Shown one piece after another: positions 33,301 through 45,300 of a DNA stretch of 64,000 bases; positions within the stretch are counted from its first letter, which is position 1, and each line of letters starts with the position of its first letter. A program made the translations under genes and the position numbers. This DNA is from Bolinopsis microptera. Taxonomy: Eukaryota; Ctenophora; Tentaculata; Lobata; Bolinopsidae. The DNA lies in the NCBI RefSeq assembly GCF_026151205.1, contig NC_087080.1, positions 15,571,337 through 15,635,336 of the forward strand, written 5' to 3'. A model generated the notes under the pieces. It was not told the origin of the DNA. It worked only from the letters and a program-made list of their open reading frames with translations, and made no database searches.

Positions 33301-36300
33301 TTATAATAATAATATACACAGAGTACATTATACTACGCATGCCATGTACAAATTGGGCTTATTACCTAATACTGTACATAACATAGCATACATTAAAATA
33401 CACTCGCGCCGCGCATTCATTGACATGCTAGCTATATAATATACATTAAATCTCTGCAAGCAATACTCGCGCGCTGCACTGCGCGCTAGTTGTCATGGTA
33501 ACTTACGGAAGGAAGGAAGGACTGACGACATATTTATAGCCACTTACCTCGTTCTCCAAAATCCACGTTTTTCTGCTAAAACGTCCATTCGTAACCTTTC
33601 ACTATTAGTATTGTCTTTCTACAAAAGAGTGCGAACGGAAAAAATTATATTATGAGAGCTCCAGAGTATTATTTTCGTCAATTTGATACCGAAATTATTG
33701 GGCAAACTGACATAATCCGACATACCCTGACATATCTCGACACGTCGGGATATGTCGGGGTTTGTCGGGGTTTGTCGGGGTCTGTCGGGGTTTGTCGGGG
33801 TTTGTCAGGATATGTCGGGGTTTGTCGGGGTTTGTCGGGGTGTGTCGGGGTTTGTCGGGGTTTGTCGAGCCTGGAGGCTACATGATGCCTCTAGGTCTTC
33901 TTCCTCCTGAGTCTTCCTCCTCCTCCTTCTTCTCCTCCTAAGTCTTCTACCTCCTGAGTCCTCTGAGTCCTCCTCCTCCTTCTCATCAGTCCTCCTTCTC
34001 CTCCTCTTAAGTATTCCTCCTCCTCCTGAGTCCTCCTCCTCATCCTCCTCCTCCCCAGTCCTCATCCTCCTCCTCCTTCTCCTCTTCCTTCTCCTCCTCA
34101 TCAGTACTCCTCCTCAGTCCTCTTCATAGTCGTCCTCGTTCTCGTCCTTAGTCCTCCTCCTCCTCCTCCTCCTCCTCCTCCTCAGTCCTCCTCCTGAGTC
34201 CTCCTCCTCATCCTCCTCCACAGTCCTCTTCCTCCTCCTCAGTCCTCCCCCAGTCCTCCAACTCAATCCTCATCAGTCCTCCCCCAGTCCTCCTCCTCCT
34301 CCTCCTCAGACCTCCTCCTCCTTCCTCAGTCCTCCTCCTCCTCCTCAGTCCTCCCCCAGTCCTCCTCCTTCTCCTCAGCCTCCTTCCCCTCCTCCTCCTC
34401 CTCCTCCTACTCCTCAGTCATCCTCCTCCTCCTGAGTCCTCCTCCTCCTCCTCCTCCTGAGTCCTCCCCCAGACCTCCTACTCCTCAGTCATCCTCCTCC
34501 TCCTGAGTCCTCCTCCTCCTCCTCCTCCTGAGTCCTCCCCCAGACCTCCTCCTCATCAGTCCTTCCCCAGTCCTCCTCATCCTCCTCCTTCTTCTTCTTA
34601 TCAGTCGGCCTCCTCCTCGTCCAGTCGTCCTCGCTCTCGTCCTCAGTCCTCAGTCCTCCTCGTCCTTAGTTCTCATCCTTTTACTCTTGCTCCTCCTCCT
34701 CAGTCCTCCTCAGTCATCCCCCCAGTTCTCCACCCCCTCCTCAGTCCTCGTCCTCAGTCCTCCTCATAGCCGTCCTCCTCGTCCTCGTCTTCCTTCTCAG
34801 TCCTCCTCGTCCCCGTCTTCCTTCTCAGTCCTCCTCGTCCTCAGTCCTCCTCGTCTTTAGACCTCCTTCTCATCAGTCCTTCCCCAGTCATCCTCCTCCT
34901 CCTCCTCCTTCTCCTCCTCCTAAGTCTTCTTCCTCCTGAGTCCTCCTCCTGAGTCCTCCTCCTCCTTCTCATCAGTCCTCCTTCTCCTCCTCTTAAGTAT
35001 TCCTCCTCTTCCTGAGTCCTCCTCCTCCTCCTCCTCCTCCCAAGTCCTCATCCTCCTCCTCCTTCTCCTCCTCCTTCTCCTCTTCTTCTCCTCCTCATCA
35101 GTCCTCCTCCTCAGTCCTCTTCATAGTTGTCCTCGTTCTCGTCCTTAGTGATTAGTCCTCCTCCTCCTCCTCCTCCTCCTCCTCCTCCTCAGTCCTCCTC
35201 CTGAGTTCTCCTCCGCAGTCCTCTTCCTCCTCCTCAGTCCTCCCCCAGTCCTCCTCCTCCTCCTCCTCCTCCTCCTCCTCCTCCTCCTCCTCCTCCTCCT
35301 CAGTCCTCCTCCTGAGTTCTCCTCCACACTCCTCTTCCTCCTCCTCAGTCCTCCCCCAGTCCTCCTCCTCATCAGTCCTCCCCCAGTCCTCCTCCTCCTC
35401 CTCCTCCTCCTCAGTCCTCTTCCTCCTTCCTCAGTCCTCCTCCTCATCAGTCCTCCCCCAGTCCTCCTCCTCAGTGTCCTCCCCCTCCTCCTTCTCCTCC
35501 TCAGTCCTCCTCCTCCTCAGTCCTCCTCCTCCTCCTACTCCTCAGTCATCCTCCTCCTCCTCAGTCCTCCCCCAGACCTCCTCCTCATCAGTCCTTCCCC
35601 AGTCCTCCTCCTCCTCCTCCTTTTCCGTCTTATCAGTCGGCCTCCTCCTCGTCTTCGCTCTCGTCCTCAGTCCTCAGTCCTCCTCGTCCTTAGTCCGCAT
35701 CCTTTTACTTCTCCTCCTCCTCCTCAGTCGTCCTCAGTCCTTCTCCTCCTCAGCCATCCCCCCAGTTCTCCTCCCCTCCTCAGTCCTCGTCCTCGGTCCT
35801 CCTCATGGTCGTCCTCCTCGTCCTTGTCCTCGTCTTCCTTCTCAGTCCTCCTCCTCCTCCTCCTCCTTCTCCTCCTCCCCTTCCTCCTCAGTCCTCCTCC
35901 TCTTCCTTTTCCTCTTCCTCCTCAGTCATCCTCCTCCTCTTCAGGGAATCATGTTTGCGAAAAGTGGAAGGTTAAAGGTAAACACTTTATCACGGCTCCA
36001 ACGTTCCAGGACCTTATAACTGGCCTTGAAGGGATGGTTCATTATCTAGTCCAATGTGCAACTAAGTACAAGGACTGTGATATTGCTCCCTGGCATTTTG
36101 TTTCCGACTCTTGTGAACAATTGTTTGCTTTCCTTCGCACTGGCTTCCACAAAGGACGCCAGACGAACCTATCGAGTGCTTCGGTTGTGCACGGGGCAGC
36201 AAGGAAAAATCGGTGCCTTGAGCTTGATGCGAAAGGCAGCCATCTTGTTGCAAATGACGTTGCACACACTCGGGGGAAGACACTGATTCCCAATCCCAAC

Positions 36301-39300
36301 CAAAAACGGGTGTACAAGGGCAGAGACACCAGCCTCAAGAAACTTAGGAAAGCACTCAGGGAAGGCATCGACATGGGGAAGGATATGATTCGTGCTCACA
36401 CAAAGCTGTCCGGGTGCGAACTCAATATACCTACTGAACCCGACTGTTACACTCTAGTTGATGATGATGACAGGGAAGAGGCTGAGCTTGAGGCTCCCAA
36501 TGATGATGATGATGAAATGGAGATTTATAACCAGTCAACTGGAGTTCTCACAACCGACGGCCGTTGGTACCATGTTGATACTGCTGCTGAGAAGTTCATG
36601 AACGACGGTCGGTCATCAATAGCAGGTCATACACGCCAAAGGAGAATCAAAGGCTACAGTATCGCCAGTGTGTCACTTTCTCGGCCATGTGAATCGCTTG
36701 GAAAAGACTGTAAACGTGTATCAGTATCTGTTGGTGACAAGGGCTGGTTCGACAAGAAAAATTCAAGCAAGCTGTCAAGTTCCGCGGGCAGGCTCTGTTC
36801 ATGTCAACATCGCATATATTCAGCAAGGCTGACACGTCTGTCTGCCGTGTATCCACTAACTCCTTTTGTTCTACCCATCAGAACTATCATGTTTGGGTGA
36901 AGTCTAATGTAGATGGTAAGATTTCGGGGGGGGGATCAGGTACCAAGTGCCGGACATCACGTCGACTAAGTGTAGTTTTGGATATGTTTCACTAGACCCA
37001 CCCACCCCCTTTGCGGTACTAACTGTTTTTTTGGATAATACGTAAGACACCCACCCCTTTTGCCGCCTTTTGCGGTACTAACTGTCGAAAAATCGTGGTA
37101 CTAACTGTTTTTTGGTATATAGAATAAGATACCCACCCAGAAATTGCTTTTTTTTTAAAAGAGCTCAATTAAATTTTAAAGGAAGACTTTACAAAATTTT
37201 AAAAATAAAAAAAAAAACCCAAAAAAAAACTTTAAAAAACCTCAAAACCCATTCCCAAAATTGAAATTTGAGGTAAAATGGGTTTTTTTTTGGGTTAGAC
37301 ACCCCCTTTAGTACCATGTACTAACTGTTTTTCTGGAAAATGGGCAGTAGACCCACCAGTTAGTACCATGTACTAACTGTGTTTTTAGAAGAAAAAATGA
37401 CCCACCCACCAACGTGATGTCCGGTACTAAGTGTATGATCTCCCCCCGAAGATTTACCTATCAAAAGAAGTTTTGAAGATCACAAAGAGAATTTGAAGTT
37501 TTTCTCTATTTTTAATCCTAAGGAATTTAAGCTGTTACTATAACCATAACTACTTTGTGTAATAAGTTTATCTAAAGAAAGATCTGATAGAATATTAATA
37601 TGAATGTGCCATATATAGTCTATATATTATAATATATAATAATGGGTTCAGCCGAAGCTGATTAAATTTCGTTTTAGGGACCCAACTTACCAGATTTTGA
37701 AAGTATGCGAATTTGGCAATAATATTATGTGATGTAGCATTCAAAGACCTTTATAAATCACAATTAATACATCATAATATCTGAATTGTGATAATATCCC
37801 AGTGATTTTGACATTTACGCTTACGTGAGATTGACAAGCAGCTAAACTCCAATTATTAATTAATAGGTAATCGTAGTATTGTATTTTTATTTGTTCACCA
37901 GTTTTGCTGCGTCTTATTTATCTTCTCTGATGTCATACAGTGTAATATACAAAGATACAACGGTGAATACCAATGGATTTATAGATCCATTTCTCTGGGA
38001 TATTTCGTTATTTCTAGAGTAAAAAAATGTTGGTAAAAAATACGAAAAAATACGAAAAAATACGAACGCACCCCTAAAATTTGAAATTCGTATTCGTATT
38101 TTTTGTAGTTGGACCCCCCCCCTAAATATATGGTGTATTATTGAGTTAAATATATAGTGTATTACTGTATCCAATCTATCCAGGCACTAAGCGGTCGGAA
38201 GGTGAACGAGTTGATAGAAGCCACTAGAACATCAGGCAACGTAACAATGAGCTGGGTCCCCAACACATTCTTCCTGATCGTTTTACTGCCTCCCCACAAC
38301 GTAGTCCTGTGGAATGCTGCTTCCGGAACTAGGATCTGGAAACAAACTTTTGTAGATCCTATGTACTCCTTCTCTTTAGGTATTTAAATTCTCAAAGAAT
38401 AGCGGTTAAATATTTCATTGCCTTTTTTATTGTGGTGACTGGTGGAAGAAAGATCATGATTATCTGAATTTCCATTGGATAACTGGATCAATTTTGATAG
38501 TTTATCATTGTCACAATTTAATGACCATGTACCGTTCCATAATCTTCCTTATATTTAATCTCACCACCAAATCATACCAACCTCAGACCCGTTTGACGAA
38601 AGTAGGCTAGTGCTGGTTAGCGACAACTCCCTGATCTTTGTAAATGATCTAGACCTCTGTAAAACCCCAAACAGCCACCCTAAGAAATACCAACTAGCTC
38701 TGGGTAACAAAGGAAGATCTGACTCCCTGCAACCCAGTATTACCGGGGACTACCACCCTCATTCCAACAGCATGCAGGTTCTGTTACAACCTATTCAATA
38801 CCTAATAATACACCAAAATTGGGGATATTAAAATACAAAATTCCTTTCTCTTTGGATCTCTTGTTCCTTCTTCTTCACCTTCTTACATCAGCTATAATAT
38901 ATATATAACAATTAATAATCTTAAAACTCATATATTATAACAGGTTCTAATTCATTACTTGGTTATCCGTCAAAAATCTAAGAACACCCATTGAAGTTAA
39001 AATTGTTGGGGGCATCCACCGCTCCTCTTATAGTTATTTTTGTTATATTCATAATGCTTACTTAGTATGCCTGTAAAAACATATGAACTTAATATACTAT
39101 AATCGTCAGGGTTTAATAAAAGTGGTGCACTCGCCCTACTGTAGAAACAAGCTGCTACTCCTCTACCCAAGACAGATCACTATAATAGATCTGGAGCTCA
39201 TGCACGCTACTGGATACATTCTACAGGTATACATTCTACAGGTATACATTCTACAGGTATACATTCTACAGGTATACTTTCTACAGGTATACATTCTACA

Positions 39301-42300
39301 GGTACTTGATGCTTTTGCAAATTGTCAAACTTAGGACTGCTGCTATGTCAGTACACGACCATACCAGGTCCAAAAGTTTCAAAAAATGGAAAGTAAATAA
39401 ACGGAAAATCATCGAAATATAAAAAGAGATTTTTGATGATTTTTTAATAGAAGCTTTTCTGCGGCCGTCTCCTTGTCCTTGACCCAAATTTCGCAGTTTT
39501 GACTGAATTTTTGACCAGTGACCAATCAGTGAGGTCGGTGAGAGTTTTGAAAATGTCCTACCGGTAGGACATTTTCAAATTTTAGCTTTCCGCGACCCAA
39601 ATTTCACTGTATTGACTAAATTTTTCTTGAATGACCATCTAGCAAGGTTCTGATATGTTAACAAAGATAACACCATACATTGCCCCCGTCTACTTCCCAC
39701 CACCCAGGACCGGGGTTCGTCACAGTTCATAGACATGTATGTGTGTACGAGTGATAACATTATCTACTGCCTACATGATAGTGGTGCTATATCAATAAGG
39801 AGGTTCAGCGATAATGAGACTTATAAACAGGTTACTACACTCTTTATTCTTTAATGTAACTCAATTATAAACTTTTATTATATTAATGCTTTTCAAACAA
39901 ACTTACAACGAATTCTTCATGTAGTGCATCCTGGGTTTCGACAGGATATGCCCGTTTAAAATATTGCCATCACGTTACATTACATAATTATCAATAAATG
40001 TATATTAGATTTGTAGTGTTGTAATTAGTTTAAATTAATATAACTATACACTATACAGGGTGTTTCGTAGGAAGTGTGATTATTGTCCACTTTCATAAGT
40101 TTAAGAGTCTTGTAACTTAGTGTGTACAAATTCCAAACATATTTCAACACCATTAGAGCTTTTCATTTAAAACTAGAAAGCTAGAAGTGAACAAATCATT
40201 TTATGTGAAAGACCCTGTATTAGTCTAGAATTGACTGGCTGAAGCGTTTTACATAGTTAAATAGATCTTAATTTCCCAGGAGAGCTGTTATCAGTGTTTG
40301 GTGGTATCGGAGGCAATGAGGCTGTGTAAGAACGCAAAGCTGATAGGCTTGCAGGTAAATGACGTTCAATTAAACATTTCAGTATTTTTAATGGAACTCT
40401 TAGAATGTGGTACATAGTTAAAATGCCACTGCTTGATGGAACTCTTAGAATGTAGTACATAGTTAAAATACCACTGCTTGATGGAACTCTTAGAATGTAG
40501 TACATAGTTAGATATATTTATATGTTCTATCTAGAGGAGTTATATAGGTATATAGCCTCAATATTTCAATTAAATTACTATAATAACATTTTAATTACAT
40601 AACCTTGACTCCCTAATCCCGCAGGCGAAGCCGTTCACAGAGGAAAAGCTATTGTTCATGTTGACAGACGGGAGGATTGTTGGTTGGAGACTCTTTGACT
40701 GTGATGGTCCTGTTGACTTTCTCAGTGAGGTAATGCTCATTAAATTTAGGCTTTATTTTATAAATACAGTATTTGATATTCAAAGAAAGGTTAGTGAGGT
40801 CTGATCGTCATCTTCTAATACAGCGTTCGATCTCTGTGTGAAAGTGAAATTAAGCGCTTTTAACTACCGTTCACCAGACCTTGACTGCGGCTTTGTTAAC
40901 AAGGTTTGGCCAGTGGAGGGTCCACAGTAGTCCCATCGCCTTAGTATTGCTGTACAAATACTACAAAGAAAGGTTATTAAAATATAAAATGGTCTCGCAA
41001 TATATTAACATAACATGACAATGCGATGATAAACAATCATTGGTTACTAATTCTCTTATAAAATCTAATAAATTCGGTAAAAAATCATTTAAACAAGTTT
41101 AAAGATCTTAATATAAATAATTATCAATGTACCAATCATTAATTTGAGAAACTAGTAGATACAAATAGTCTTGAATATATATGTATTTTTTAATATAAAA
41201 AAACGTCGAAAAATGAGAGGTTTTGTAAATATCAGTGTATTGATAAGTTGACATAACTGTTCAGCTCTTCAGCTCTACCTCAATCGAGTAGATACAGTAA
41301 AGTTATAAAATTACCATAAAAGTACTACAACATCCCCCTGCCCCAGGTGCAATGGGAAGAGGAAGTGAGACTGGTAATGATACACAACACTGGGAGTAAC
41401 AGTTCGCCTCCCTACTCAGCTAAAGTCTGCCCACCTCTCTCCACTAAAAACAGCCATTTCTACCGCCCACTACTCGCTTTAGGTAAGTCTGTCCACCTCT
41501 CTCCACTAAAAACAGTCATTTCTACCGCCCACTACTCGCTTTAGGTAAGTCTGCCCACCTCTCGAGCCACTAAAAACAGTCATTTCTACCGCCCACTACT
41601 CGCTTTAGGTAAGTCTGCCCACCTCTCTCCACTAAAAACAGTCATTTCTACCGCCCACTACTCGCTTTAGGTAAGTCTGCCCACCTCTCTCAACTAAAAA
41701 CAGTCATTTCTACCACCCACTACTTGCTTTAGGTAAGTCTGTCCACCTCTCTCCACTAAAAACAGTCATTTCTACCGCCCACTACTCGCTTTAGGTAAGT
41801 CTGCCCACCTCTCTCCACTAAAAACAGTCATTTCTACCGCCCACTACTTGCTTTAGGTAAGTCTGCCCACCTCTCTCTCCACTAAAAACAGCCATTTCTA
41901 CCGCCCACTACTCGCTTTAGGTAAGTCTGCCCACCTCTCTCCACTAAAAACAGTCATTTCTACCGCCCACTACTCGCTTTAGGTAAGTCTGCCCACCTCT
42001 CTCTCCACTAAAAACAGCCATTTCTACCGCCCACTACTTGCTTTAGGTAAGTCTGCCCACCTCTCTCTCCACTAAAAACAGTCATTTCTACCGCCAACTA
42101 CTCGCTTTAGGTAAGTCTGCCCACCTCTCTCCACTAAAAACAGTCATTTCTACCGCCCACTACTCGCTTTAGGTAAGTCTGCCCACCTCTCTCCACTAAA
42201 AACAGTCATTTCTACCGCCCACTACTCGCTTTAGGTAAGTCTGCCCACCTCTCTCCACTAAAAACAGCCATTTCTACCGCCCACTACTTGCTTTAGGTAA

Positions 42301-45300
42301 GTCTGCCCACCTCTCTCCACTAAAAACAGCCATTTCTACCGCCCACTACTCGCTTTAGGTAAGTCTGCCCACCTCTCTCCACTAAAAACAGTCATTTCTA
42401 CCGCCCACTACTCGCTTTAGGTAAGTCTGCCCACCTCTCGAGCCACTAAAAACAGTCATTTCTACCGCCCACTACTCGCTTTAGGTAAGTCTGCCCACCT
42501 CTCTCCACTAAAAACAGTCATTTCTACCGCCCACTACTCGCTTTAGGTAAGTCTGCCCACCTCTCTCCACTAAAAACAGTCATTTCTACCGCCCACTACT
42601 CGCTTTAGGTAAGTCTGCCCACCTCTCTCCACTAAAAACAGTCATTTCTACCGCCCACTACTCGCTTTAGGTAAGTCTGCCCACCTCTCTCCACTAAAAA
42701 CAGTCATTTCTACCGCCCACTACTCGCTTTAGGTAAGTCTGCCCACCTCTCTCCACTAAAAACAGTCATTTCTACCGCCCACTACTCGCTTTAGGTAAGT
42801 CTGCCCACCTCTCGAGCCACTAAAAACAGCCATTTCTACCGCCCACTACTCGCTTTAGGTAAGTCTGCCCACCTCTCTCCACTAAAAACAGTCATTTCTA
42901 CCGCCCACTACTCGCTTTAGGTAAGTCTGCCCACCTCTCTCCACTAAAAACAGTCATTTCTACCGCCCACTACTCGCTTTAGGTAAGTCTGCCCACCTCT
43001 CTCCACTAAAAACAGTCATTTCTACCGCCCACTACTCGCTTTAGGTAAGTCTGCCACCTCTCGAGCCACTAAAAACAGTCATTTCTACCGCCCACTACTA
43101 GCTTTAGGTAAGTCTGCCCACCTCTCTCTCCACTAAAAACAGTCATTTCTACCGCCACTACTCGCTTTAGTAAGTCTGCCCACCTCTCTCCACTAATAAC
43201 AGTCATTTCTACCGCCCATTACCTACTCGCTTTAGGTAAGTCTGCCCACCTCTCTCCACTAAAAACAGTCAATTCTACCGCCCACTACTCGCTTTAGGTA
43301 AGTCTGCCCACTCTCGAGCCACTAATAACAGTCATTTCTACGCCCACTACTCGCTTAGGTAAGTCTGCTCACCTCTCTCCACTAAAAACAGCCATTCTAA
43401 CCGCCCACTACTCGCTTTAGGTAACGTCTGCCCACCTCTCTCCACTAAAAACAGTCATTTCTACCGCCCCACTACTCGCTTTAGGTAAGTCTGCCCACCT
43501 CTCGAGCCACTAAAAACAGTCATTCTACGCCCACTACTCGCTTTAGGTAAGTCTGCCACCTCTCTCCACTAATAACAGCCATTTCTACGCCCCTACTCGC
43601 TTTTAGGTAAGTCTGCCCACCTCTCTCCACTAAAAACAGTCATTTCTACCCGCCCACTACTCGCTTTAGGTAAGTCTGCCCACCTCTCTCCCACTAATAA
43701 CAGACATTTCTACCGCCCTCTACTCGCTTTAGTAGTCTGGCCCACCTCTCTCCCACTAATAACAGTCATTTCTACCGCCCCACTACTCGCCTTTAGGTAA
43801 GTCTGCCCACCTCTCTCCACTAAAAACAGTCATTTCTACCGCCCACTACTCGCTTTAGGTAAGTCTGCCCACCTCTCTCCAATAAAAACAGTCATTTTCT
43901 ACCGACCCCACTACTCGCTTTAGGTAAGTCTGCCCACCTCTCTCCACTAATAACAGTCATTTCTACCGCCCACTACTCGCTTTAGGTAAGTCTGCCCACC
44001 TCTCTCCACTAATAACAGTCATTTCTACCGCCCACTACTCGCTTTAGGTAAGTCTGCCCACCTCTCTCCACTAAAACAGCCATTTCTACCACCCACTACT
44101 CGCTTTAGGTAAGTCTGCCCCACCTCTCTCCACTAATAACAGGCATTTCTACCACCCACTACTCGCTTTAGGTAAAGTCTGCCCACCTCTCGAGCCACTA
44201 AAAACAGTCATTTCTACCGCCCACTACTCGCTTTAGGTAAGTCTGCCCACCTCTCTCCACTAAAAACAGTCATTTCTACCGCCCACTACTCGCTTTAGGT
44301 AAGTCTGCCCCACCTCTACGAGCCACTAAAAACAGTCATTTCTACCGCCCACTACTCGCTTTAGGTAAGTCTGCCCACCTCTCGAGCCACTAAAAACAGT
44401 CATTTCTACCGCCCACTACTTGCTTTAGGTAAGTCTGCTCACCTCTCTCCACTAATAACAGGCATTTCTACCACCCACTACTCGCTTTAGGTAAGTCTGC
44501 CCACCTCTCTCCACTAAAAACAGCCATTTCTACCACCCACTACTCGCTTTAGGTAAGTCTGCCCACCTCTCTCCACTAATAACAGGCATTTCTACCACCC
44601 ACTACTCGCTTTAGGTAAGTCTGCCCACCTCTCTCCACTAAAAACAGCCATTTCTACCACCCACTACTCGCTTTAGGTAAGTCTGCCCACCTCTCTCCAC
44701 TAATAACAGGCATTTCTACCACCCACTACTCGCTTTAGGTAAGTCTGCCCACCTCTCGAGCCACTAAAAACAGGCATTTCTACCGCCCACTACTCGCTTT
44801 AGGTAAGTCTGCCCACCTCTCTCCACTAAAAACAGTCATTTCTACCGCCCACTACTCGCTTTAGGTAAGTCTGCCCACCTCTCTCCACTAAAAACAGTCA
44901 TTTCTACCGCCCACTACTCGCTTTAGGTAAGTCTGCCCACCTCTCGAGCCACTAAAAACAGCCATTTCTACCGCCCACTACTCGCTTTAGGTAAGTCTGC
45001 CCACCTCTCTCCACTAAAAACAGCATTTCTACCGCCCACTACTCGCTTTAGGTAAGTCTGCCCACCTCTCTCCACTAAAAACAGTCATTTCTACCGCCCA
45101 CTACTCGCTTTAGGTAAGTCTGCCCACCTCTCGAGCCACTAAAAACAGTCATTTCTACCGCCCACTACTCGCTTTAGGTAAGTCTGCCCACCTCTCTCCA
45201 CTAAAAACAGTCATTTCTACCGCCCACTACTCGCTTTAGGTAAGTCTGCCCACCTCTCTCCACTAAAAACAGCCATTTCTACCGCCCACTACTCGCTTTA

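Noticed and set aside
33805-36019. Arg-rich and Ser/Pro-rich ORFs on both strands
   Set aside because: Direct by-products of the CCT/AGG tract.
38778-38831. Extension of WDR11 exon 4 to the stop at 38,831
   Set aside because: A GT donor after CAG at 38,777 keeps frame to exon 5 and matches the family better; read-through would truncate the protein.
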